A stretch of 39,911 nt of DNA from contig CALGTD010000055.1 of NCBI GenBank assembly GCA_937901895.1, forward strand, positions 1-39,911. Direction: 5' to 3'. The DNA comes from an uncultured Spartobacteria bacterium (GTDB taxonomy: Bacteria; Verrucomicrobiota; Verrucomicrobiia; Chthoniobacterales; JAATET01). Each line of letters starts with the position of its first letter. Position 1 is the stretch's first letter. Shown here piece by piece: positions 7,848 to 16,411 of this stretch. A program made the position numbers and the translations under genes. Under the pieces are notes generated by a model. The model was not told where the DNA came from and made no database searches. It was given only the letters and a program-made list of their open reading frames with translations.

Positions 7848-9335
7848 ATGTTCCGCATATTCCTTGCCCTCATTGGAGCGACGCTCGTCGCCGCGACCTC
7901 TCACGCCCAATACGTCAATGGTGAAGCCGCCTCGAGCGTCCTAGGCCAGCCAAACTTCAACAGCACATTCGGCGCGGTTCCCCCGACATCGGCCTCGCAG
8001 AACCGGCCGAGCGGCGTTGCGGTCGATCCGGTGAGCGGATCGGTGTTCGTTTCCGATCAAAATAACAGCCGCATCCTTCGCTACGAATCGACCACCGCCC
8101 TGCAGTCGGGCGCGGCCGCAATTGGCGTGCTCGGCCAGCCGAACTTCACCAGTCTCACGCAGGCGACCTCGCAATCGGGTCTTCGCAGCCCCACCGGCAT
8201 CTGGGTGGACTACAATGGACGGCTCTGGGTCGCCGACACCGGCAACAACCGGGTCGTCTGGTTCAACAACGCAGCGCTCAAGGCAAATGGAGCCAACGCC
8301 GACGGCGTCATTGGACAGAGCAATTTCACGAACCAAGGCTCAGCCGTCACGTCGACGGGAATGAACGCACCGACGGCCGTTTTCACGTCCCAGGATGGTT
8401 CGCTCTGGGTCGCCGACACCGGCAACAACCGCGTGCTGCGGTTCGCAAGCGCCGCCGCTCTGAGCAGCGGAGCCGGCGCCGCACGCGTGCTCGGCCAGTC
8501 CGATTTCACCTCCAACTCCTCAGGTTCGGGCACGACTGGCATGAATCAACCCACCGGCGTCACCACCGACACCAACCTGACGTTGTGGGTTTCGGACAGC
8601 TTCAACAATCGCATCCTCGGGTTTGCGAATTCCAGCAATCTCTCCAACGGCGCCGCGGCCACGCGCGTGCTCGGCCAGCCGGACTTCAACACCACAACCG
8701 ACGGCACCACCGCCACGAAACTTTACCGACCGGAAGGTCTGGTTGTGGACATCGTGCGAAACACGCTTTACGTCGCCGACCGGGCCAACAACCGCGTGCT
8801 CGCATTCTTCCTGGTCAACGAGAAAACCAATGGAGCCGCGGCGGACCGCGTGATCGGGGCAAGTTCCTTCACGGACGGCTTTGGAGGTTCGACCTCGTCG
8901 AAGTTCAACAATCCTCTCGCGATGGCAATCGGATCCGGCGATCAGCTCTACGTCGCCGATCGTCAGAACAACCGCACCCTGCGCTTCCCGCCTGTTTCCA
9001 TTCCGTCCCTCACTGGTCCCGGCTCGGTGCGCGTGAAGCCAAAAAAGAAGAAGACCCTCGTCTATCGCCTGACGAATACGAACTATCCCGGTTCGTATCG
9101 CCTGACCCTCCCGGGCTCGAACAAGAACTTCAAGGTCACTGCCACCCTCAATGGTGCCAAGATCACCTCGGGAGGCACCACGACGACGATGGGCGTGAGT
9201 GGCGTTGCCACGCTCTCGATCACCTTCAAGGGCAAAAAGGCGGCGAAAAAGCCGGTTACCACCAAGGTGACCGCCACGTCGTGGCTCGAGCCCTACCGCT
9301 CGTCCACAGTCACCACGAAGGTCAAGGTTAAGTAA
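7848..9335 (+). CDS. Secreted NHL-repeat beta-propeller protein
   Basis: A 495-residue protein. The start at 7848 opens on a signal peptide (MFRIFLALIGATLVAATSHAQ). Six NHL-type repeats of about 60 residues follow, each beginning near LGQxxF and closing with a 'vaDxxNNRvlxF' strand; WVADTGNNRV occurs twice. NHL propellers usually bind protein or carbohydrate ligands and are not enzymes by default. After the propeller (about residue 385) comes a lysine-rich beta domain (VKPKKKKTLVYRL onward) ending in TTKVKVK, similar in style to the tail of the preceding pseudogene. A strong GC hairpin follows 12 bases after the stop. Ligand and location on the cell are unknown. Confidence 0.85.
   Translation: MFRIFLALIGATLVAATSHAQYVNGEAASSVLGQPNFNSTFGAVPPTSASQNRPSGVAVDPVSGSVFVSDQNNSRILRYESTTALQSGAAAIGVLGQPNFTSLTQATSQSGLRSPTGIWVDYNGRLWVADTGNNRVVWFNNAALKANGANADGVIGQSNFTNQGSAVTSTGMNAPTAVFTSQDGSLWVADTGNNRVLRFASAAALSSGAGAARVLGQSDFTSNSSGSGTTGMNQPTGVTTDTNLTLWVSDSFNNRILGFANSSNLSNGAAATRVLGQPDFNTTTDGTTATKLYRPEGLVVDIVRNTLYVADRANNRVLAFFLVNEKTNGAAADRVIGASSFTDGFGGSTSSKFNNPLAMAIGSGDQLYVADRQNNRTLRFPPVSIPSLTGPGSVRVKPKKKKTLVYRLTNTNYPGSYRLTLPGSNKNFKVTATLNGAKITSGGTTTTMGVSGVATLSITFKGKKAAKKPVTTKVTATSWLEPYRSSTVTTKVKVK
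8222..8431 (+). repeat. Exact 30-base repeat inside the NHL gene, 180 bases apart
   Basis: Bases 8222-8251 and 8402-8431 are identical (beginning GCTCTGGGTCGCCGAC). They encode the same WVADTGNN strand of two neighbouring NHL repeats. The 180-base spacing equals one propeller repeat, so this reflects repeat duplication or gene conversion within the gene. Confidence 0.85.
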
Positions 9336-9347
9336 AGGAATCGACAT

Positions 9348-9382
9348 CCGGCGCGGGACTTGACCGGGAGTCCCCGCGCCGG
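9348..9382 (+). terminator. Strong GC hairpin after the NHL gene
   Basis: The 10-bp stem CCGGCGCGGG/CCCGCGCCGG is extended by ACT/AGT with one bulged C around an 8-base loop, starting 12 bases after the stop. It has no T-run afterwards, so it is a terminator or RNA 3'-end stabiliser rather than a textbook intrinsic terminator. Confidence 0.5.
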
Positions 9383-9434
9383 CCCTCCTCCTCGCAGCCA
9401 ACCGGTCCGCCGCGGCGGCATTCCGTGATTGCGA

Positions 9435-9463
9435 TTGACGCTATCGAATGCCAGCCTTAATCG
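9435..9463 (+). promoter_or_regulatory. Weak candidate promoter before the MORN-variant gene
   Basis: TTGACG at 9435-9440 matches the -35 consensus at five of six positions. A 17-base spacer leads to TAATCG, a poor -10. It lies about 45 bases before the ATG at 9506 and after the hairpin ending the previous gene, so a promoter is expected here. Confidence 0.25.
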
Positions 9464-9505
9464 CTTAACTGCGTGCCCCGGATGCGCGCCATGATTTCAA
9501 GGCCC

Positions 9506-10084
9506 ATGAATAAAATTCCCGCGCTTATCGCCGCCTTTGCCGTGGCAGCTTTCTGCCCCCTCACCTTCGCGGCTGATGAGGAGCCGCCGGCGAATCCCGA
9601 AGAAACGACGAAGGCGAGCACCGAAGAAAAGGAGCCCGTGGACATGTTTGAGATCCTCGACTACGACGAGAATCTCGACATCTTCAACGAGCCCGGGACC
9701 AAGACGCCCTACACGGGCCCCGTCTTTTCAACCAGCGAAGAAGGCATACGCGAATCCGAGGGATATCTCAAGGATGGCCGCGAAGAAGGCTGGTGGATCG
9801 AATATCACGAAAACGGCAACAAGGCCTCCGAGGGGCTCTACAAGGCCGGCAGCGAAGAAGGCTACTGGAAGTATTACCACGACAACGGCGCCTTCGAATC
9901 CGGTGGCGTCTACAAGGACGGCGTGCCGGTCGGCAAATGGGTCAGTTTCTTCGAATCCGGCAAAATCGACTTCGAGGGCAACTACGTCGACGGTCTGATG
10001 GACGGCGACTGGACTTTCTACGACGAGAAGACCGGCGAGGCTCGCGTCATCAAATTCGACAAGGGCACCCAGCTCACGGAATAG
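9506..10084 (+). CDS. Exported MORN-variant (YwqK-like) repeat protein
   Basis: A 192-residue protein. The ATG at 9506 gives a normal signal peptide (MNKIPALIAAFAVAAFCPLTFA); an upstream GTG at 9473 would add 11 residues. After an acidic linker there are four tandem repeats of about 23 residues (roughly 85-177) of the form EGxYkdGxxxGxWxxYxxNG, the MORN_2 pattern. Such repeats form antiparallel hairpins and are found in YwqK-type proteins. YwqK is described as an antitoxin in some Bacillus, but nothing toxin-like is adjacent here, so I do not carry that role over. The next gene starts within 35 bases, suggesting co-transcription with the beta-barrel protein. Confidence 0.75.
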   Translation: MNKIPALIAAFAVAAFCPLTFAADEEPPANPEETTKASTEEKEPVDMFEILDYDENLDIFNEPGTKTPYTGPVFSTSEEGIRESEGYLKDGREEGWWIEYHENGNKASEGLYKAGSEEGYWKYYHDNGAFESGGVYKDGVPVGKWVSFFESGKIDFEGNYVDGLMDGDWTFYDEKTGEARVIKFDKGTQLTE

Positions 10085-10118
10085 ACCGGTGGAGGAGGGT
10101 AACCCCAGCGGGCCGTGC

Positions 10119-11633
10119 GTGGCGGCGCGCCGATTGCCCCGCAGTCTGCGACCTGCCATTTGCAGTCTGGCAGGCTTCGCCGCGTGCCTGCTTTTGCCGG
10201 CTGGAGTGGTCTTCGCCCAGGAATCGGCCCGCGTCGAGGAACCCGATTGGAACCACTCCGCGGAAGCCCCAGTCACGCTCGAGGAGGAGTTGACGCAACC
10301 TTCCACTACCGAGGCTGCATCGCCGCGCCCTCCCACGGACTCGTTCCAAACCACCCGCACACCGGGGAGGGATTTGAGTCCTTCGAATCCCGCGCTCCCC
10401 ACGCAACGCTACCAGGACCGTGCCATTCAGGACATGGAGCGCCGAATGCTCGAACCGGCGCTCGACGATCCTGATCTCGGGGAACCGGTCGAAGACAACT
10501 GGAACCTGCCCTACCTCACCAGCGCGGCCGATCCGTTTTTCCAAATGGAGGGGCTGAAGATCCGGATCGGTGAAATCCACCTCCGCTTCGCGCTCACCAC
10601 GTCGTTTTCCTACGACGACAACATCTACAACTCGAACAGGAATCGCGTCGGCGACTACATTACGCGGATCACTCCGTCGATTCTGGTGGGGATCGGGGAT
10701 TTCAAGGAGCAACTCGACAACTATTTCCTCCTGAGTTACCGGCCCCAACCCGAGTTCTTCGCCTCGCAAACACAGCAAAACACGGTCAACGAGGACCTGT
10801 CCATCACCGGTCAATACGCATTCAGCCGCCTCGTCACGACGGCTGCATTCCTCTACCGACGGGACTCCAATCCCAACGAGGACGAAGTCGGACGCAACGA
10901 GAACAGCATCTACGACTTCACGCTGAACAATTCCTACGCACTGACCGGCAAAACGTTTTTCGAAACCGGATTGAGCGCGTCCTACCGGGATTACGAGCGA
11001 TCCATTGACTACACGACCGTCTCGATGGACGTCGGCATCGCCTATCAATACAGTCCGAAGACCCGCATCAGCCTGGCGCCGTATGCAGGCATCACATTCG
11101 TCGACGGCGGTGGAGAACAGCCCTTTCAGGGACTGAATCTCTCGGTATCTTACGACACCTTGAAGCGGTTTTCGATGCGCGGAAGTGTTGGCGTGCAGGC
11201 GCGCCAATTCGAAGGACCCAATCCATCCGGACAGGAAGATTACATCACCCCGACGTTTTCCCTGGGTGCCAGCTACCAACTGGGACGGAGCACTACCATC
11301 GACGTCAGTCTGGCCCGAACGGTTGGCAACTCCGGTATCGTGCGAGGACAGAGCTTGATTACGAATCGCGCCGCCGTGGGCATTACGCAGCGGATTCTCT
11401 CGAAGTTCATCCTGTCCCTGGATGCCCGCTACGACATTCTTCAATACCAAGGCTCGGGGACAAACGATCGCACCGACACCTACCTCGTCCTCAGGCCCCG
11501 GCTTGGCTACGAGTTTTGGCGGGAGCAATGCGAAGTCTCGCTCTTCTACGAGCGACGGGATCGCACTTCTGAACTCGAATACCGGGAGTTCTACTCGAAC
11601 ACGTTCGGCGCGAGTTTTACCACCCGTTTCTAA
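10119..11633 (+). CDS. Outer-membrane beta-barrel protein (putative porin, BBP2-like)
   Basis: About 504 residues. The signal peptide runs from an arginine-rich start (AARRLPRSLRPAIC) to VVFAQ. A proline-rich linker follows, then from about residue 140 many alternating amphipathic strands with the start motif 'TTSFSYDDNIYNSN', typical of barrel-porin-2/EpsL-like proteins. The last residue is Phe (TTRF), matching the C-terminal signal read by the BAM machinery. I prefer the GTG at 10119 because the longer GTG at 10089 would put an acidic stretch before the signal peptide and would place the GGAGGAGGG ribosome-site-like run inside the gene; that run is a little far (about 18 bases) from 10119, so the start is uncertain. 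pabB follows after 5 bases. Confidence 0.8.
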   Translation: MAARRLPRSLRPAICSLAGFAACLLLPAGVVFAQESARVEEPDWNHSAEAPVTLEEELTQPSTTEAASPRPPTDSFQTTRTPGRDLSPSNPALPTQRYQDRAIQDMERRMLEPALDDPDLGEPVEDNWNLPYLTSAADPFFQMEGLKIRIGEIHLRFALTTSFSYDDNIYNSNRNRVGDYITRITPSILVGIGDFKEQLDNYFLLSYRPQPEFFASQTQQNTVNEDLSITGQYAFSRLVTTAAFLYRRDSNPNEDEVGRNENSIYDFTLNNSYALTGKTFFETGLSASYRDYERSIDYTTVSMDVGIAYQYSPKTRISLAPYAGITFVDGGGEQPFQGLNLSVSYDTLKRFSMRGSVGVQARQFEGPNPSGQEDYITPTFSLGASYQLGRSTTIDVSLARTVGNSGIVRGQSLITNRAAVGITQRILSKFILSLDARYDILQYQGSGTNDRTDTYLVLRPRLGYEFWREQCEVSLFYERRDRTSELEYREFYSNTFGASFTTRF

Positions 11634-11638
11634 AAGAC

Positions 11639-12898
11639 ATGGCCGACAGGGTGCGATCCGTGAACATCGCGTTTTCGCCTGCGGAGCTGGCGGCGTTCAT
11701 GGCGAATCAGCCGGGGTTCGTTTTTCTCGATTCCTCGCTTGCCAGCGGAGAGGCGATTTCGATTCTCGGCGCCGACCCAAGGGAAATTCTGACCGGAGGC
11801 ATCGAGGATTTTCCCCTTCTGCGCGACCGGCTGGCCCGACAATCGATCGATGTCGGAGACTGCGGACTGCCAGTGGGGGCAATGATCGGATGGGTGGCAT
11901 TCGACGGCCGGTTTCGCTTCGGGGTCTACGGAGATCTGCTGGTTTACATTCACCGCACAGGCGAGTGGCGGGCCGTCGGAAACCCGAACATTCCGCAGGT
12001 TCAACGCGTCCGAGGTTCTCACAAAGCGCCGCACTTTTCCCCCGAAATCTCCAGGGACCGTTTCTGTTCCATGGTGCAGCGGGCGAAGGACTACATTGCG
12101 GCAGGGGACATCTATCAGGTCTGCCTTGCGCACCGGTTCTCCAGTCCGTTTTCCGGTGAGCCTTGGCCGTTTTACGAATCCCTGCGCCACTACTCCCCCG
12201 CGCCCTACGCCGCATACCTCTCACTCGGCGACACGACGGTCCTTTCCGCTTCGCCCGAGAACTTTCTGGAAATCAGCGGCAGGACCGTTTCGACACGCCC
12301 GATCAAGGGAACGCGCCCGCGGCGCGCCGACGCCGATGCGGACGAACGATCGGCCTACGAGCTGATCACATCGCCTAAGGAAATCGCCGAGCTCGTGATG
12401 ATCACCGACCTCGAGCGCAACGATCTCGGCCGCATCTGCGAATACGGCAGCGTCCATGTCGCGGATCTCCTGCGTCTCGAGCGCTATGAGCAGGTTTTTC
12501 ATCTCGTCTCCACGGTGCGCGGCACCCTGCGACCGGAAGTTTCCCATGTCGATGCGCTCGCGGCCTGCTTCCCGGGCGGCTCGATCTCCGGCGCTCCAAA
12601 GAAACGCGCCCTGGAAATTATCGCCGAACTCGAACCCGCCCCTCGCGGGATCTACACGGGCGCGATTGGATATTTCGGATTCAATGGCGAAAGTCGTTTC
12701 AACATCGCGATTCGCACCGTCGTCATCGAGAACGGCATCGCGTCCTTTCACGCAGGCGCGGGCATCGTCGCGGACTCCATTCCCGGGATGGAATGGCAGG
12801 AGACCCTGGACAAGGCCTCGGGCATCCTGCTGGCTGCGGCGCGTATGAACGCTAGCGAGCCTTCGCGGCCAGCGCCCCGAGGAGCGCTTCAAGATTGA
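11639..12898 (+). CDS. pabB: Aminodeoxychorismate synthase component I
   Basis: A 419-residue chorismate-binding enzyme that aminates chorismate toward 4-aminobenzoate for folate. Family blocks visible: YIAAGDIYQVCLAHRF, SASPENFLE, ITDLERNDLGRIC, FPGGSISGAPKKRA and the final AGAGIVADSIPGMEW. The motif PIKGTRPR (Lys about 223) has the lysine of PabB where anthranilate synthase TrpE has alanine, which decides the call. The glutamine amidotransferase partner PabA is not in the window. The ATG lies 5 bases after the beta-barrel gene. The 3' end overlaps the convergent lipoprotein gene by 47 bases, so the last 15 or so residues (NASEPSRPAPRGALQD) are probably a non-conserved tail. Confidence 0.9.
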   Translation: MADRVRSVNIAFSPAELAAFMANQPGFVFLDSSLASGEAISILGADPREILTGGIEDFPLLRDRLARQSIDVGDCGLPVGAMIGWVAFDGRFRFGVYGDLLVYIHRTGEWRAVGNPNIPQVQRVRGSHKAPHFSPEISRDRFCSMVQRAKDYIAAGDIYQVCLAHRFSSPFSGEPWPFYESLRHYSPAPYAAYLSLGDTTVLSASPENFLEISGRTVSTRPIKGTRPRRADADADERSAYELITSPKEIAELVMITDLERNDLGRICEYGSVHVADLLRLERYEQVFHLVSTVRGTLRPEVSHVDALAACFPGGSISGAPKKRALEIIAELEPAPRGIYTGAIGYFGFNGESRFNIAIRTVVIENGIASFHAGAGIVADSIPGMEWQETLDKASGILLAAARMNASEPSRPAPRGALQD

Positions 12899-13457
12899 GC
12901 CGGAGCGCCTCGTTCCACGCATCCACCAACGCCTGCGGCCGGCGGTCCTCGAAGGAAATCGATTGATCGAACGTCCGGTCGAGCACCAGCTCGCGTCCGT
13001 TCGGCGTGCGGCGAAAAACCTGGACCTCCATTCGCAGGATTGCCCTTGGCTTTGTCCGGTCCTGGAAATCGGCGCAGAGCCCGGTTACATCGCAATCGAT
13101 CACAAACATCTGGCCACCGCCCTCATCCGGCAACGCAATGCTGCGGTAGAGTCCGCTTTCGCGGATCCATTGGCGCAGAATGCCGGTGAACATGTCCGCC
13201 GGAGAGACAAGAAACTGGTTGTAGGGATCCACCTCCCAGCGATCTGCGGACAGTTGGTAAACGAAACCAGGCGAGGAAAATGGCGCGCCGACATCGACGA
13301 AGGTCACCGACGCCGTGGCGCCGGTCGCGAGGCTCTCCATTTTCGGGGGCTGTCCGGGATCGAGCAAAAAACTGCGAGTCTCGGGCCGCGGTCCGGTCAT
13401 GCACCCCGACAGCAGAAGGGCTGTAACGACAAGGAAGGAAAAGGGGGCTGCCTTCAT
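12852..13457 (-). CDS. ABC-transport auxiliary lipoprotein (PqiC/YmbA-like) of the Mla cassette
   Basis: A 201-residue lipoprotein with signal peptide and lipobox LLSGC (Cys 19). The rest fits the ABC_trans_aux family: an early 'RSFLLDPGQPP' strand, a 'SADRWEVDPYNQFLVSPADMF' segment (family pattern: Y..n.Wa..P) and a C-terminal region of helix and beta strands. Members accompany MCE-type lipid transporters and are thought to bridge to the outer membrane. Its ATG overlaps the stop of the MlaD gene by three bases (ATGA), and it is the last gene of the minus-strand string. It overlaps pabB tail to tail. Confidence 0.85.
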   Translation of the reverse strand: MKAAPFSFLVVTALLLSGCMTGPRPETRSFLLDPGQPPKMESLATGATASVTFVDVGAPFSSPGFVYQLSADRWEVDPYNQFLVSPADMFTGILRQWIRESGLYRSIALPDEGGGQMFVIDCDVTGLCADFQDRTKPRAILRMEVQVFRRTPNGRELVLDRTFDQSISFEDRRPQALVDAWNEALRLNLEALLGALAAKAR

Positions 13458-14413
13458 CGCTTCTTCGAGTTCGGGGGATCCATCACGCTCGCCGGCTTCG
13501 GCGGACGACTGAAGATCAATCGTGAGGGATCGCGGGACAGTTCGCCGCTGGCCGCACGGAGATTCTCCGAGATGATCCTCAGATTGGCGAGCGTCGCCGC
13601 CACATCGTCCGCATTCAGGCGCGAAGCCGGCTCGACATTCGTCAGGATCGCCCGCAACTCCTCATTCGATTTCTGGATCTCCGCGAGAAGCCGCCGCGTG
13701 TCCGCGCTCAACTCCTTGATATCGGCATCCTCGACCGCCTGATTCACCTTCGCGAAAACATCGCGTGCATCCGCGCTGAGTTCGTCGAGCTTCGCGCCCT
13801 TCACGGCCGCGTCCACGTTCTCGATCAGACTGAGAAGATTTTTCCCGATCCCCTCGATGTTGAGGTTCTCGACCTCGCGCATCATCTTGTTCACCGAGTC
13901 GAGCAGGCTCGTCAGCTCGCCGGGCGCATAGGGCAGGTAGAAATGATGCGGCTTCCAAGTCACCTTGATCGGCGCAAAGCGGGACGCGTCGACGTAGTTG
14001 ATCTCCATGTAATTCAAGCCGGTGATGCCCTGCGGCTCGATCTGGATGCGCAGCCCGCGATCGATCGCGCGATTGAGCACCTGCTGCATGTCGTGCTGGT
14101 CGAACATCCCGGGGAAGATCTCCTTGTCGATCTCGAGAAGGATCACGACGTAGTTCACAAGTTCACTGCGATCGACCTGCGGATACTCGGTGAAGAGGAA
14201 GCCGATCTGCGTGACCTTGCCGACCGTAACGCCGCGGAACTTCACCGGCGAGCCGACCTCGATGCCCTGCACCGTGGCATCGACATAGGTCTCGAGGTAG
14301 ATCTTCTCGCGAAAGAACTGACCGACACCGAACGTCACCAGTCCGCCGGCGAGAAGCAGCATCCCCGCGATGATGAAGATTCCGATCCGGAAATAGTTGG
14401 CCTGCGCGCTCAT
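13454..14413 (-). CDS. mlaD: MlaD/MCE family lipid-binding protein
   Basis: A 319-residue membrane-anchored protein. Residues 8-32 form one transmembrane helix (YFRIGIFIIAGMLLLAGGL). The MCE domain follows (about 38-118) with VQGIEVGSPVKFRGVTVGKV, the classic MCE signature. After that comes a long helical region (about 190-300), likely the MlaD-type or PqiB-like tunnel, and a short polar tail. In the family, hexamers of MCE domains carry phospholipids between the two membranes, powered by the MlaEF ABC unit encoded immediately upstream. The ATG at 14413 overlaps the mlaF stop (ATGA), and the gene's own stop overlaps the lipoprotein start in the same way, so translation is coupled across all three. 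Confidence 0.92.
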   Translation of the reverse strand: MSAQANYFRIGIFIIAGMLLLAGGLVTFGVGQFFREKIYLETYVDATVQGIEVGSPVKFRGVTVGKVTQIGFLFTEYPQVDRSELVNYVVILLEIDKEIFPGMFDQHDMQQVLNRAIDRGLRIQIEPQGITGLNYMEINYVDASRFAPIKVTWKPHHFYLPYAPGELTSLLDSVNKMMREVENLNIEGIGKNLLSLIENVDAAVKGAKLDELSADARDVFAKVNQAVEDADIKELSADTRRLLAEIQKSNEELRAILTNVEPASRLNADDVAATLANLRIISENLRAASGELSRDPSRLIFSRPPKPASVMDPPNSKKR

Positions 14414-15144
14414 TCGCCCTCCGCTTCGCGATGAAAAAAGCGACGCACGAAATCGTTCTCCGAATGGTCGCGCAGCTCGGCCGGCCTGCCCTCGGCAATG
14501 ATTCCCTTCGTTTTCTTGTCCAGCATGATCACTCGGTCCGCTACCGCGTAAATACTTGGCAGCTCGTGGGTGACAATCACGAATGTCATCCCGAGCGTTT
14601 TGTTGAGGCGCTTGATGAGGGCATCGAGCTCCGCGGAAGTGATCGGATCCAATCCCGCGGAGGGTTCGTCCAGAAAGACAACCGCCGGATCCAACGCCAT
14701 CGCCCGCGCAAGGGCGGCCCGCTTCTGCATGCCGCCGCTCACTTCGCTCGGCAGACTGTCGCAATAGTCTTCCAGCCCGACGAGCTGCAACTTCATCCAC
14801 GCGATCAGCGCCAGCGCGTCGGACGGCAACGCGGTATATTCCTCGAGAGGCAGGCGGACATTTTCGGCAAGCGTCATGGACCCGAAGAGCGCACCGCTCT
14901 GGTAGGAGACGCCAATGCGCTTGAGGATTCCCTGTCTTTCGTCGCCCTCCGCCTTGGCGAGATTTTTCCCCTCAATGAGAATCTCGCCCTTCAGCGGAGG
15001 CAGCAGCCCGATCAAATGCTTGAGCAGGGTGCTCTTTCCACAGCCGGAGCCGCCCAGAATGACGAAGACCTCCCCACGGCGCACATCGAAGGTGATTCCT
15101 TCGAGGATCGCCACGTCGCCATAGCCGGCCGTCAGGTCACGCAC
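14410..15144 (-). CDS. mlaF: Lipid-transport ABC ATPase MlaF
   Basis: A 244-residue ATPase. Walker A GGSGCGKST at about 31-39, Q-loop YQSGALF, signature VSGGMQ (about 135-140), Walker B VVFLDEP (about 155-161), then D-loop and the H-loop histidine in VTHE. The QSGALF and LPSEVSGGM segments are specific to the Mla/Ttg2A group. It energises MlaE for phospholipid or sterol movement. The only usual start codon is GTG at 15144, which cuts off part of the first beta strand: the upstream in-frame codons encode IVQV before RDLTAGYGD, as in homologues, but contain no ATG, GTG or TTG back to a TAG near 15236. A rare start (ATT or ATC) is possible. Confidence 0.93.
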   Translation of the reverse strand: MRDLTAGYGDVAILEGITFDVRRGEVFVILGGSGCGKSTLLKHLIGLLPPLKGEILIEGKNLAKAEGDERQGILKRIGVSYQSGALFGSMTLAENVRLPLEEYTALPSDALALIAWMKLQLVGLEDYCDSLPSEVSGGMQKRAALARAMALDPAVVFLDEPSAGLDPITSAELDALIKRLNKTLGMTFVIVTHELPSIYAVADRVIMLDKKTKGIIAEGRPAELRDHSENDFVRRFFHREAEGE

Positions 15145-15266
15145 CTGGACGATCGGCGGGTGGGAAATGGAGGGTTGGTCGCTGATAGGCGGAATGTTGC
15201 TGGGCCGCGAAACCGTCCCGCGGCAGGGCCTTTCCTATCAACAATCCGGGTCTCGCAGGCAACCCC

Positions 15267-16373
15267 TTAAAAGCCGGTCGCCCAGAAAACGACCGCAAAG
15301 ATCGCGTCCACCACGATGATCAACGTGATGCCGCTCACCACTGCGCGAGTGGTCGATTCGCCCACAGCCGTCGCACCAATCTTCGTCTGCAGGCCCCGCA
15401 GGCAGCCAATGCCGCCGACCAGGGCACCGAAGAAGAACGATTTGATCAATCCCGTGGCAATATCGCTGATATCCACAGCGCCCGTGAGCTGGTTCCACAC
15501 CGCCGCCCACGGATGGCCAAAGAGCATCACGACCATCAATCCTCCGGCAATGCCGATGACATTCGCGTAGATCGTCAGCAACGGGGTGACCATGATCGCC
15601 GCCATCACCTTCGGCACGACCAGAAAACGCACGGGATCGATGCCCATCGTCGTCAGGGCATTGACCTCCTCGTTCACCTTCATGGTCCCGATCTCGGCCG
15701 CAAAAGCCGACCCCGACCGCCCCGCCAGCACGATCGCCGTCATGATTCCACCCAGCTCGCGGAGCATCGCCAAGGCGACAAGGTTCACCACGAAGATATC
15801 CACACCAAACTGCTGCAGGGGCACCGTGGACTGGAAGGCCATGATCATGCCGGTGAGAAATCCGATCATTCCCACAATGAAGAGCGCATTGACTCCGGCC
15901 GTTTCGACCGTCCGCCACATATCCCCCCAGCGCACCCGATCGGGACGAAACATCCCCTGCACCAGCGCCAGCGCCGCCTGCCCGGTGAAGACGACCTGCT
16001 CGTAGGCGTCGTCCATCATTGCGGCACCGACACGCCCCAGCGATACCGGCAGCGATTCCTTGGCCGGACGCGGACTCTCGAGTGTCGGAAAATCCTCGTT
16101 CGCGTAAGGTTTCAGAAGATTCACCCCTTCGTCGGGCAATCCCTCCACCTTCGCCCCGGCCCGCTCGCGCAGCTCGTAGATCAATGCCGCCCCCGCGGAG
16201 TCGCAATACGTCACACCCGTTGCATCGACGACGGATCCCTCCTTCGCAGACTTCACGGCCTTTCGCCAGACAGCCGCCACGCCGCGGGCATCCAGACGAC
16301 CCGACAGCAGGATTCGAGCACCACCGTCTTCGACAACGACGTCTGCGGATTCGGTTGGCGGCATGGCGCGCAT
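15267..16373 (-). CDS. mlaE: MlaE-type lipid ABC permease with N-terminal STAS domain
   Basis: A 368-residue fusion. Residues about 8-95 form a STAS domain (DVVVEDGGARILLSGRLDARG, then VVDATGVTYCDSAGAALIYEL), the counterpart of MlaB. Residues about 120-368 are the MlaE permease with the family blocks LRELGGIMTAIVLAGRSGSAFAAEIGTMKVNEEVNAL and GIDPVRFLVVPKV and about five membrane helices. It forms the inner-membrane core of the lipid transporter. The ATG at 16373 was preferred to a TTG at 16430, which overlaps the upstream methyltransferase gene. A 122-base spacer separates it from mlaF. Fusion of STAS to MlaE is known in several phyla. Confidence 0.92.
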   Translation of the reverse strand: MRAMPPTESADVVVEDGGARILLSGRLDARGVAAVWRKAVKSAKEGSVVDATGVTYCDSAGAALIYELRERAGAKVEGLPDEGVNLLKPYANEDFPTLESPRPAKESLPVSLGRVGAAMMDDAYEQVVFTGQAALALVQGMFRPDRVRWGDMWRTVETAGVNALFIVGMIGFLTGMIMAFQSTVPLQQFGVDIFVVNLVALAMLRELGGIMTAIVLAGRSGSAFAAEIGTMKVNEEVNALTTMGIDPVRFLVVPKVMAAIMVTPLLTIYANVIGIAGGLMVVMLFGHPWAAVWNQLTGAVDISDIATGLIKSFFFGALVGGIGCLRGLQTKIGATAVGESTTRAVVSGITLIIVVDAIFAVVFWATGF

Positions 16374-16411
16374 TCGTAACCCACGCGGGGACGGGCCGTC
16401 GAGCGGAAGGC

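Noticed and set aside
8222..8431. Repeats in the NHL gene as a CRISPR or mobile-element signal
   Set aside because: They are in frame, encode the same strand of adjacent propeller repeats, and only two exact copies occur.
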